Origin: Streptomyces marianii
Lineage (GTDB): Bacteria > Actinomycetota > Actinomycetes > Streptomycetales > Streptomycetaceae
DNA length: 64,000 nucleotides
Reading direction: 5' to 3'
Assembly: GCF_005795905.1 (NCBI RefSeq)
Contig: NZ_VAWE01000001.1
Location: forward strand, 310,001-374,000
A program made the translations under genes and the position numbers. Each line of letters starts with the position of its first letter. Position 1 is the first letter of the stretch. Positions 37,477-52,898 of the stretch are shown one piece after another. Under the pieces are notes generated by a model that saw only the letters and a program-made list of their open reading frames with translations, had not been told where the DNA came from and did no database searches.

Positions 37477-37713
37477 ATGCGCATGCGCATCGCGTCCACC
37501 GTGGCTGCCCTCGCCGTTGCCGGCGTCGTCGCCGGCGCCGGCAGCGCTGTGGCGGACAGTGGGGCGGAGGGCGTCGCCGCGGGCAGCCCGGGTGTGCTGT
37601 CGGGCAACGTCATCCAGGTCCCGCTCCACGTGCCGCTGAACCTCTGCGGCAACTCGCTCGGTGTCATCAGCCTGCTCAACCCGACCGCCGGCAACGCCTG
37701 CATCAACGGCTGA
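37477..37713 (+). CDS. Short chaplin (hydrophobic aerial-hypha/spore coat protein)
   Basis: 78 residues. The signal peptide RIASTVAALAVAGVVAGAGS is cleaved near AVADSGAEG. The mature 50 residues are one chaplin domain: GVAAGSPGVLSGNVIQVPLH, then VPLNLCGNSLGVISLLNPTAGN and CING, with the two cysteines of short chaplins (ChpD-H type). It would assemble into amyloid-like surface layers that let hyphae grow into air. It lacks a sortase signal. AGGAGAG precedes ATG 37477, and a very strong terminator follows. Confidence 0.93.
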   Translation: MRMRIASTVAALAVAGVVAGAGSAVADSGAEGVAAGSPGVLSGNVIQVPLHVPLNLCGNSLGVISLLNPTAGNACING

Positions 37714-37793
37714 GCGCACCCCGCCGCACCGGGAACCAGGTGCGGCCCGGGCCCCGGGACGGCCGGCCCGCCGGCAGTCGTCGGGACCCGCAC

Positions 37794-37824
37794 GGGCCGG
37801 ACCCTCGTACCGAGGGTCCGGCCC
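37794..37824 (+). terminator. Strong terminator after the chaplin gene
   Basis: GGGCCGGACCCTCG and CGAGGGTCCGGCCC form a perfect 14-bp stem with a 3-base loop, followed by a modestly T-containing tail. It lies about 80 bases after the chaplin stop. Confidence 0.75.
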
Positions 37825-38024
37825 CTCGCGCTTTCCGGAAGCCGCCTCGGGGGCGGTCACGGCCCGGCGTGCCAGTCCCGCTCGGGCTCGCCTGCGTCGC
37901 ATACGCTGCGGAAACGTCCGCCCCGGCCTCCTCGGCGCCGGACACGCACGGGCGAACGCCGCCCGACGGCGGCACCGGACGCGGCCCGGAGATCGGAGCC
38001 GCCGGAAGCGGAAAGGGGTGCGCC

Positions 38025-38495
38025 ATGCGGTCCCCAGGTGTGCATCTGCGGGAGATCACCGACGACAACCGGGAAGCCGTTCGCGCCCTCCGCGTACGGC
38101 GCAACCAGAAGCAGTTCGTCGCCTCGGTGTCCAAGTCGCTGAAGGAGGCGGCGAAGACGCCCGAGGCCAATCCCTGGTACCGCGCCGTGTACCGGGACGA
38201 GGATCCGGTGGGCTTCGTGATGCTGGCGTGGAAACCGCCCACCGGCCCTTACCAGGGGCGGCACTTCCTCTGGCGCCTCCTCGTCGACAAGCGGTACCAG
38301 AAGCGGGGCATCGGCCGGGAGGCCCTGGCACAGATCGCCGACCTGGTCCGTGCGGACGGCGCCACCGAACTGCTGACCAGCTACGAGCCCGGCGAAGGCG
38401 AACCGTGGCCCTTCTACCGGAAGTTCGGCTTCGAGCCCACCGGGGAGATCGACGACGGCGAGATCGTCCTGCGGCTCGTCTTTCCCGCTCGCTGA
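38025..38495 (+). CDS. GNAT-family acetyltransferase (spermidine acetyltransferase-like)
   Basis: 156 residues. HLREITDDNREAVRALRVRR and FVASVSKSLKEA at the N-terminus, WYRAVYRDEDPVGFVMLAWK strands, acetyl-CoA loop YQKRGIGREALAQIADLV (about 95-112) and a PFYRKFGFEPTGEIDDGEIV end resemble polyamine/diamine GNATs of the PaiA/BltD kind. The substrate is inferred at family level only. ATG 38025 follows GGAAAGGGG. It stands alone before the large synthase operon, 0.8 kb upstream of it. Confidence 0.87.
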   Translation: MRSPGVHLREITDDNREAVRALRVRRNQKQFVASVSKSLKEAAKTPEANPWYRAVYRDEDPVGFVMLAWKPPTGPYQGRHFLWRLLVDKRYQKRGIGREALAQIADLVRADGATELLTSYEPGEGEPWPFYRKFGFEPTGEIDDGEIVLRLVFPAR

Positions 38496-39161
38496 GCCCG
38501 CGCGGCACAGCACCCCGACGGCTGCCCCCGGGCCCGCACGGCTGCCGCGTGCGCCGCGGACCGGCCGCCTCCCGGGCCCGCACACCCCGTGATGCCGGAT
38601 CCAGGGCGACCCGGACTCACTGCCGCGGTTGTCCCGCCGGGCACCGCTCCGTCGGACGCGGCGTGTCCCCGCAGCCCTCGCAGGCGCACCGGGCACGGGC
38701 AGGGCGGTCCGTCCCGGTTTCCGGCCGGACGGGCGCCTGCTCCCCGTGCCGGTCCGTCGTCGCAATTCGGCCGGACGCATTCCTTCCGGAAATGGGGGAT
38801 CACGGCGCCCGGCGGTCAACGCGAGGACGCACCGCCAGGTGAACTCACGGAAAGCGCTCGCCCTGTTCACGGTGCGCCCGGTCGCCGGGCGGCCACAATC
38901 AGCCAATGTTGACTTGTGAACCGCCGGAAAATCCCGACGATCATGTTGACACTGCATGAGCGACGCGTCAGTATGGCGGGCCGCCCCGCCGGAATCCCCC
39001 ACCTCTTCCCCCTGCGCCTTCAACTCCTCCCCCTTCTCGAAATTCCGTGGCGTCCTTGGGTTGCCGACCTTCCGGGCCTGCTGCCCCATTTCGCCCTGCC
39101 CGCGTTTTCCACCCCTCCTCGCGACTGCACCGATGGGCCGATCAGCACCATTGACCGATGG
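38496..39161. other. Long upstream region of the synthase operon
   Basis: No supported gene. GC content drops from about 38880 on. GTTGAC occurs at 38908-38913 and 38945-38950, and TTGACC at 39151-39156. TTGACA (38946-38951) with CAGTAT 17 bases later (38969-38974) could be a second promoter. Repeated TTGAC elements may be regulator half-sites, though -35 hexamers alone could explain them. Confidence 0.4.
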
Positions 39162-39190
39162 TTGACCCTTGAGTAACTTGCCGCTATCTT
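39162..39190 (+). promoter_or_regulatory. Candidate main promoter of the synthase operon
   Basis: TTGACC (39162-39167), 17-base spacer, TATCTT (39185-39190). Both hexamers are close to the vegetative consensus, and the leader to ATG 39309 would be about 110 bases of relatively AT-rich sequence. An extra TTGACC sits 11 bases upstream (39151-39156). Confidence 0.6.
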
Positions 39191-39308
39191 CAAGCCGCTG
39201 CGCGAATGACCCGAATTGATTTTCGCGGGCATTGCGAGACCCTGCATGCCCCGCGTCACCGATAGACCGAAATTTAACCTCCGGGCAACACCAAAGCCTT
39301 TTCGGGGA

Positions 39309-46682
<7,374 letters not shown>

Positions 46683-46683
46683 C

Positions 46684-49600
46684 ATGACCGGTGCGGGGTC
46701 GAGGGCCGGCACGGACCGGACCGGCGCCGGCGGGCGGGCCGGGGGCCATGCCGTTCCCGTCGCCATCACGGGAATGGCCGTACTGCTGCCGGGCGCCCGG
46801 GACCTGACGGCGTACTGGCGCAATCTCACCGCCGGGTTCGACGCCGTCGGTGACGTGCCGGAGGGCCGCTGGGACGCCGCGTACTACCGGCCAGCGGCGG
46901 CGGACGGGCCGGCCGCGGCGGACCAGGTGTACTGCCGGCGCGGCGGCTTCGTGGACGCGCTGGCGGACGTGGACGTGACCCGTTTCGGCATCATGCCGAG
47001 TTCGGTGCCGGGGGCGGAGCCCGACCAGCTGATCGCGCTCCAGGTGGCGGCGTCCGCGATCGCGGACGCCGGCGGCGAGGACCGGCTGCCCGCCCGGGAA
47101 CGGGTCGGCGTCGTGCTGGGCCGGGGCGGCTATCTGACACCGGGGCTGGTCCGCCTCGACCAGCGGGTGCGCACCGCGGCCCAGTTGGTGCGCACGCTCG
47201 GGGAGTTGCTGCCGCATCTCGGCGCCGGCCAGCTGGCCCGGGTACGGGAGGCGTTCACCGAACAGCTGGGGCCCGACCGGCCGGAGAACGCCATCGGCCT
47301 CGTCCCCAATCTGGCGGCCTCACGGCTGGCCAACCGGCTCGACCTGCGCGGTCCCGCCTACACCGTGGACGCCGCGTGCGCCTCCTCGCTCGTCGCCGTG
47401 GACCAGGCGGTGGGAGAGCTGGCGTCCGGCCGGTGCGACCTGATGCTGGCCGGAGGCGTGCACCACTGCCACGACATCACCCTGTGGAGCGTCTTCTCCC
47501 AGCTCCGCGCCCTGTCCCCGAGCCAGCGCATCCGCCCCTTCCACCGGGACGCGGACGGCATCCTCATCGGCGAGGGCACGGGCGTGGTCGTGCTGAAGCG
47601 GCTGGCGGACGCCGTACGGGACGGAGACCGGATCTACGCGGTCGTCCGGGGGACGGCGGTCGGCAGCGACGGGCGTACGGCCGGACTGGCCAGCCCCGAT
47701 CCCGGCGGGCAGATCCGCGCCGTGCGACGGGCGTGGGAGGCGGCCGGGCTGGACCCCGCCGAGCCGGGGGCGATCGGACTGCTGGAGGCGCACGGCACGG
47801 CCACTCCCGCCGGGGACGCGGCCGAACTGCGCACGCTGGCCGAGGTCTTCGGGCCTCCGGACGAGGGCGGCGGCGGGCGGACCGCGGTGATCGGGTCGGT
47901 GAAGTCGATGATCGGCCACGCGATGCCCGCCGCGGGGGTCGCCGGCCTGGTCAAGGCGGCTCTCGCCGTGCACCACGCGGTACTGCTGCCGACCCTGCAC
48001 TGCGACGATCCCCATCCCGCGCTCGCCGGGACCCGTTTCCGTCCACTGGCCGGGGCGGCGCCCTGGGAGCCCGGCCCCGGAGGGACGCCGCGCCGGGCGG
48101 CGGTGAACGCCTTCGGGTTCGGCGGGGTGAACGCCCATGTCGTCCTCGAACAGGCGCCGGAGGTCCCGGCGTTCACGGCCCCGCCGGAACCGCGGGCCGC
48201 CGGTCTCCCGGCAACCGCCGGCGTGGGGCGGGACGGCACCGGCCGGGCGGCCGCGGCCACCACCGTGATCGAACGGGAGCGTGTGCTGCTGCTCACCGCC
48301 GGGACGCCGGAAGCCCTCGCGGCCGCGCTGGACACCGACGACTCGACGCTGCTGGCCTCGGGGCCCGCCGCCCCGGCGAACCCGGGAGGGGGGCCGGCCC
48401 GCCTCGGCATCGTCGATCCGACACCGAAACGGCTGGCGCTCGCCCGCCGGGTCACCGCCAAGGGCCGGGCGTGGCACGGCCGCGGCGATGTGTGGTTCTC
48501 CCCGTACCCGCTGCTCGGCGGCGAGCGGCCGGGCAGGATCGCCTTCGTCTTCCCCGGACTGGAAAGCGAGTTCGAGCCGCGCGTCGACGACGTCGCCGCC
48601 CGGTTCGGGCCGGCGCGGCCGGCGCCGGCCGGCGGTGGGACGGCGGCCCGCGTCGGGGACATCGGCCGGCACGGGCTGGGCGTGGTGGCGGTGGGCAGGC
48701 TCCTGGACACCGCCCTGCGCCGGATGGGCGTGGTGCCGGAGGCGGTGGCCGGGCACAGCATCGGCGAGTGGACGGCGATGGCGGTCGCGGGTCTGTACTC
48801 CGAGCGCGCCGTGGACGACTTCATGGCCTCGCTCGACCCCGACTCGGTGGCGGTGCCGGACCTCGCCTTCGCCGCCGTGGGGGCGTCCGCGGATCGGGTA
48901 CGGGCGGAACTGGCAGCCCTCGGTCTGCCGGTCACCCTGTCCCACGACAACGCGCCGAGCCAGTCGATGGTGTGCGGACCGCCGGACGCCGTGGAGGAGT
49001 TCGTCCGCGCCCTCCGCGCAGAAGGCGTGCTGTGCAGGGTGCTGCCGTTCCGTTCGGGATTCCACACCCCCATGCTGGAGCCGTCCCTGGGCCCGTTCCG
49101 CGCCGCGGCCGAACGCTTCGCGCTGCACACGCCCACCGTCCCGGTCTGGTCCGGCACGACGGCGGCCCCGTTCCCCCGTGACGAGGCCGCCGTGCGGGAA
49201 CTGTTCGTCCGCCATCTGCTGGAGCCGGTGCGCTTCCGCCAGTTGACCGAGTCGCTGTACGCGGCGGGGTTCCGGGCCTTCGTCCAGGTCGGTACGGGAG
49301 CGCTCGGGTCGCTCATCGGCGACACGCTGTCGGGGCGGGAGCATCTCGTCGTCGCCGCCAACACTCCGCACCGTCCTGGCCTTTCGCAGCTGCGACGCGT
49401 GGCCGTGGCGCTGTGGGCGGAGGGCGCGGCGGTCGACCCGGACGTGGTCGACCGCCGTGGCACCGCTCCGGCCGGGGCGCCGGGACGCCCGGCCTTCCCG
49501 TCGCGTGCCGATGCCGACGCCACGACGTCCCGGCCCGCCTCCCCTGCGGCCGGGGGCGGCGGCGTCACTCCTCGGCGTCCGGTGCGTCTCGACCTGAGCG

Positions 49601-51720
49601 GCGGACTGGTCTCCCTGGATCCGGGGACGCTCGCCGCGCTGCGGCTGTCGCTGCCGACCGGACGGGAGGGCTCCGCGGCCGGCCCGGTCACCTCGACGGC
49701 CGCGGCGTCCGGGTACACCCCGCGCGGCCCGGCGGGTGCGGGTACGGCGGGTGCCGGTGCGACAGGCACCGGGACGACGCGCGAAGGCGCCGCGGAACAC
49801 GCCAGGGCCGACGGCTCGGCGGGGAGTTCCGTGGCCCGCGGTGGCATGCACCGGCCCGGGGAGCCCGTCCCCGGGGCCGGAGACCCGGCACGGTTCCCGG
49901 CTCTCGCGGAGCTCGACGCGCTGATGCGGGAGACGGCGGCCACCGCAGCCGAGCTCATCGAGGCCGCCGGCCGCCGGCCCTCACCGGCGCGCCGTCGGGG
50001 CGGCACACCGCACGTCCCTGCCGCCGTCCCGGCCCGCCGCACGCCTCCAGCGGCCCGCCCGGCCGTGCCCCGCACGGGTACCACCCCAGGCGCAACGCCT
50101 TCCGCCCGCTCGGAGTACACGGTCCGGGTGGGCACCGACGCGATGCCGTACCTGCTCGACCACTGCTTCTTCCGGCAACGGGCGGACTGGCCCGAAGTGG
50201 CCGACCGCTGGCCCGTCGTGCCGGCCACGACGATCGTCGACCATGTGATGGAGGCGGCCGAGCGCTGCGCCCCCGGTATGCGCGCCGTCGCCGTGCACGA
50301 CGCCCGGTTCGACCGGTGGCTGACCGCCGCCGAGCCGGCGGACGTGAAGGTCACCACGGCCCCCGCGGGCCCCGGGCGGGTGGCGGTGTCGTTCGGGCCG
50401 CACGCACGCGCCGTGGTCGAGATCGCCGCGAACCATCCCGCGCCGCCGCCTGCCTGGGATCCGGCGGCGTTCCGGGACGAACGCGCTCCCGTCCACTCCG
50501 CGGCCCAGTTGTACGACGAGCGCTGGATGTTCCACGGCCCCGCGTACCAGGGGGTCACGGCGCTTCGGGGTATCGGCGAGCGGCACGTCCGCGCGGTGCT
50601 GACCACGCCGCCGGCGCCGGGTGCGCTGCTGGACAACGTGGGGCAGGTCCTCGGCTACTGGATCATGGCGACCGCCGCCGAACGGACGGTCGTGTTCCCC
50701 GTCCGGATGCGGCACATGCGGTTCTTCGGCCCGGCCCCGCGGCCCGGCAGCGAGGTGGAGTGCCTGGTCCGCATCACCTCGCTCACCCCCGACCTCCTGG
50801 AGGCGGACGCCCTGCTCACATCCGGCGGCCGGGTCTGGGCGGAGCTCGGCGGCTGGCAGGACCGCCGGTTCGACAACGATCCGCACACGCGCCCGGTCGA
50901 GCGCTTTCCCGAGCGCCACACGCTGTCGACGGCCCGCCCCGCCGGCTGGGCCCTGGTCCACGAGCGCTGGCCGGACCTCGCGTCACGCGACCTGATCATG
51001 CGCAACATGCTCGGCGGCGCCGAACGCGCCCGGTACGAAGGGCACCCGCCGCGCGGCCGCCGGCAGTGGCTGCTGGGCCGCATCGCCGCCAAGGACGCCG
51101 TGCGGCAGTGGCTGTGGCAGCGGGGCGAGGGACCGGTCTTCCCCGCGGAACTCCGCGTCGACAACGACGACCGGGGACGGCCCCGGGTGACCGGGACCCA
51201 CGGGCGGACGCTCCCGCCACTGGCCGTCTCCCTCGCCCACCGGGCCGAGGCGGCGGTGGCGATCGTGCGCCCCTACCCGCCGGTCCCGGGCGGCGGTGCG
51301 GTGACCGGACCCGGTATCGACATCGAGGAGATCGCCGAGCCGTCCGGGGCGACGCTGACCGCCGCACTCGCTCCGGCCGAACGCGAACTGCTGGCGGTCC
51401 GCAGCGCCGGTACGGGGACGGCGGCAGGAGCCCGCGAAGCGCTGTGGTTCACCCGCTTCTGGGCGGCGAAGGAGGCCGCGGCGAAGGCGGAGGGAACCGG
51501 TTTCGGCGGCCGCCCCAAGGACTTCGCCGTGGTGGCGGCGTCCGGGGACCGGCTGACGGTCGAGGTGCGCGGCGCCGGGCGCACCCCGGTCCGCGTGTAC
51601 CGGGTCCGGTGCGAAGAGGTGGCCAATCCGCCGGGTCTTCCCCCGCGCTCGTACGTCGTGGCGTGGACCGAAGGACCGGAACGGGACGGGGACAGGCACG
51701 AGGAGGAGGACAGCACGTGA
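46684..51720 (+). CDS. PUFA-type synthase: KS, AT, dehydratase, phosphopantetheinyl transferase
   Basis: 1678 residues, starting one base after the first synthase. KS 24-490 has C232 in VDAACASS, LLEAHGTATPAGD and GHAMPAAG. AT 617-910 has S692 in AGHSIGEW; the usual GQGSQ is replaced by PGLESEF. A 220-residue Ala/Gly/Pro linker follows. The hot-dog dehydratase region about 1144-1420 has YLLDHCFF (H1160) and YDERWMFHGPAYQGV. The C-terminal 140 residues are a Sfp-type phosphopantetheinyl transferase with GIDIEEI (D1546, E1548) and WAAKEAAAK (E1597). No ACP is present, so it must act on carriers of its partners. It elongates or dehydrates the chain and activates the ACPs. The domain set is reminiscent of PfaC plus PfaE fused. 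Confidence 0.9.
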   Translation: MTGAGSRAGTDRTGAGGRAGGHAVPVAITGMAVLLPGARDLTAYWRNLTAGFDAVGDVPEGRWDAAYYRPAAADGPAAADQVYCRRGGFVDALADVDVTRFGIMPSSVPGAEPDQLIALQVAASAIADAGGEDRLPARERVGVVLGRGGYLTPGLVRLDQRVRTAAQLVRTLGELLPHLGAGQLARVREAFTEQLGPDRPENAIGLVPNLAASRLANRLDLRGPAYTVDAACASSLVAVDQAVGELASGRCDLMLAGGVHHCHDITLWSVFSQLRALSPSQRIRPFHRDADGILIGEGTGVVVLKRLADAVRDGDRIYAVVRGTAVGSDGRTAGLASPDPGGQIRAVRRAWEAAGLDPAEPGAIGLLEAHGTATPAGDAAELRTLAEVFGPPDEGGGGRTAVIGSVKSMIGHAMPAAGVAGLVKAALAVHHAVLLPTLHCDDPHPALAGTRFRPLAGAAPWEPGPGGTPRRAAVNAFGFGGVNAHVVLEQAPEVPAFTAPPEPRAAGLPATAGVGRDGTGRAAAATTVIERERVLLLTAGTPEALAAALDTDDSTLLASGPAAPANPGGGPARLGIVDPTPKRLALARRVTAKGRAWHGRGDVWFSPYPLLGGERPGRIAFVFPGLESEFEPRVDDVAARFGPARPAPAGGGTAARVGDIGRHGLGVVAVGRLLDTALRRMGVVPEAVAGHSIGEWTAMAVAGLYSERAVDDFMASLDPDSVAVPDLAFAAVGASADRVRAELAALGLPVTLSHDNAPSQSMVCGPPDAVEEFVRALRAEGVLCRVLPFRSGFHTPMLEPSLGPFRAAAERFALHTPTVPVWSGTTAAPFPRDEAAVRELFVRHLLEPVRFRQLTESLYAAGFRAFVQVGTGALGSLIGDTLSGREHLVVAANTPHRPGLSQLRRVAVALWAEGAAVDPDVVDRRGTAPAGAPGRPAFPSRADADATTSRPASPAAGGGGVTPRRPVRLDLSGGLVSLDPGTLAALRLSLPTGREGSAAGPVTSTAAASGYTPRGPAGAGTAGAGATGTGTTREGAAEHARADGSAGSSVARGGMHRPGEPVPGAGDPARFPALAELDALMRETAATAAELIEAAGRRPSPARRRGGTPHVPAAVPARRTPPAARPAVPRTGTTPGATPSARSEYTVRVGTDAMPYLLDHCFFRQRADWPEVADRWPVVPATTIVDHVMEAAERCAPGMRAVAVHDARFDRWLTAAEPADVKVTTAPAGPGRVAVSFGPHARAVVEIAANHPAPPPAWDPAAFRDERAPVHSAAQLYDERWMFHGPAYQGVTALRGIGERHVRAVLTTPPAPGALLDNVGQVLGYWIMATAAERTVVFPVRMRHMRFFGPAPRPGSEVECLVRITSLTPDLLEADALLTSGGRVWAELGGWQDRRFDNDPHTRPVERFPERHTLSTARPAGWALVHERWPDLASRDLIMRNMLGGAERARYEGHPPRGRRQWLLGRIAAKDAVRQWLWQRGEGPVFPAELRVDNDDRGRPRVTGTHGRTLPPLAVSLAHRAEAAVAIVRPYPPVPGGGAVTGPGIDIEEIAEPSGATLTAALAPAERELLAVRSAGTGTAAGAREALWFTRFWAAKEAAAKAEGTGFGGRPKDFAVVAASGDRLTVEVRGAGRTPVRVYRVRCEEVANPPGLPPRSYVVAWTEGPERDGDRHEEEDST

Positions 51721-52040
51721 CCACGACTCAGGCGATCGGTCCGTCAGGGGCGGACGAGGACGCGATACTCGCCGACATCACGGCCATGATCGCGCTCGTC
51801 CTCGAGGACGACGGTCTCGACGGCACCGAGGTCGGGATGGAGACCCGGTTCAGCAGGGACCTGGAGTTCGAGAGCATCGACCTGGTGACCCTGGCCGGTC
51901 ATCTGGAGGCCCGGTACGGGCGTGACGTCAACTTCGCCGAGTTCGTGGCCTCGATGGAGCTCGACGACATCATCGAGCTCACCGTCGGCCGGCTCGTCGA
52001 ACACGTGGCGAGCTGCCTGAAGAGCGCGGGAGCGGCCTGA
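51717..52040 (+). CDS. Free-standing acyl carrier protein
   Basis: 107 residues beginning at GTG 51717, which overlaps the synthase stop (GTGA). The four-helix carrier pattern is clear: ILADITAMIALVLEDDG, then FSRDLEFESIDLVTLAGHLE with the phosphopantetheine serine in ESIDL (usual DSLDL), and MELDDIIELTVGRLVEHV. The first 15 residues are a flexible leader. It probably receives the acyl chain in trans from the two synthases or presents it to the tailoring enzymes; the fused transferase of the upstream protein would activate it. Confidence 0.9.
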   Translation: MTTTQAIGPSGADEDAILADITAMIALVLEDDGLDGTEVGMETRFSRDLEFESIDLVTLAGHLEARYGRDVNFAEFVASMELDDIIELTVGRLVEHVASCLKSAGAA

Positions 52041-52043
52041 CCG

Positions 52044-52898
52044 ATGGCGTTCATCGATGTCGCCGGTGTCCGTCTGCACGTCCAGCGCCTCGGTCCCGGC
52101 GACGGACGGCCGGGCCGGGAGACCGTCGTCCTGCTGCACGGGCTGCTCACCGACAGTCTGGCCAGCTACTACTTCACCGTCGCGCCCGCGTTCGCGGCGG
52201 CCGGGCTGGACGTCGTCATGTACGACCACAGGGGGCACGGCCGCAGTGGAAGACCGGCCGGCGGCTACGGACTCGGGAGGTTCGTGGACGATCTCGGCGC
52301 GCTGCTGGACCGGCTGGAGGTCCCCGGTCCGGTCCATCTGGTCGGCAACTCCTTCGGCGGCACGGTGTCGTTCGGCTACGCCCTGCGCCACCCGGACCGG
52401 GTCGCCAGCATCTCGGTCGTCGAGTCCGAGCCGGCCACGGCCTCCTGGGCGCGCAAGATCGCCGGGCTGCTGGAGCGGGTACGGCACGAGATGAGCGTCA
52501 ACGAGAGCGAGGCGATCGACTGGATCGCGAGCCACCGCGGCCACCACACGGCCCGGCTGGCGAGGGCCGCGGGCCGCCTGGTGCGCGACACCTCGATCGC
52601 CGCGGAGGTCACCGTCTGCGACCTCGTCTCCGAGGACGCCCTCCGCTTGCTGGACCGCCCGGTGCTCACCGTCTACGGGGGCGACTCCGATCTCTGCGAA
52701 CAGGCCCCGTGGCTGCGGTCGCTGCTGCCGCGCAGCCGGACGGTGCTGGTCCCGGGCCATGAGCACTCGGTGCTGGTGGAGGCGCCGGGCCGGGTGCGCG
52801 ACCTCGTCCTCGGCTGGATCGCGGAGCACGGGTCCGCCGAACGCCGCGCCGAGGCCGGCCGGGCTGCCGCCGTGCCCCTGGAGGTGAACGTCCCGTGA
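52044..52898 (+). CDS. Alpha/beta hydrolase, probable chain-releasing or editing enzyme
   Basis: 284 residues, three bases after the ACP stop. Alpha/beta-hydrolase fold: oxyanion loop VVLLHGLLTD, DVVMYDHRGHGRSGR, nucleophile elbow VGNSFGGTVSFGYALRHPDR (Ser about 106), VYGGDSDLCE with the acidic residue, and the final His in VPGHEHSVLVEAP. Its place directly after a carrier protein suggests it hydrolyses the acyl thioester or transfers the chain to an acceptor; a purely lipolytic role is possible. The next gene overlaps its stop by four bases. Confidence 0.88.
   Translation: MAFIDVAGVRLHVQRLGPGDGRPGRETVVLLHGLLTDSLASYYFTVAPAFAAAGLDVVMYDHRGHGRSGRPAGGYGLGRFVDDLGALLDRLEVPGPVHLVGNSFGGTVSFGYALRHPDRVASISVVESEPATASWARKIAGLLERVRHEMSVNESEAIDWIASHRGHHTARLARAAGRLVRDTSIAAEVTVCDLVSEDALRLLDRPVLTVYGGDSDLCEQAPWLRSLLPRSRTVLVPGHEHSVLVEAPGRVRDLVLGWIAEHGSAERRAEAGRAAAVPLEVNVP

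Noticed and set aside
39216..39308. TTG 39216 as start of the first synthase
   Set aside because: The 31 extra codons are AT-rich with no coding bias or ribosome site, and the enzyme-like sequence begins just after ATG 39309.
47320..50636. Long minus-strand frames of 843 and 1000 codons under the second synthase
   Set aside because: Shadows of high-GC coding sequence; the sense strand has intact KS and AT active sites.
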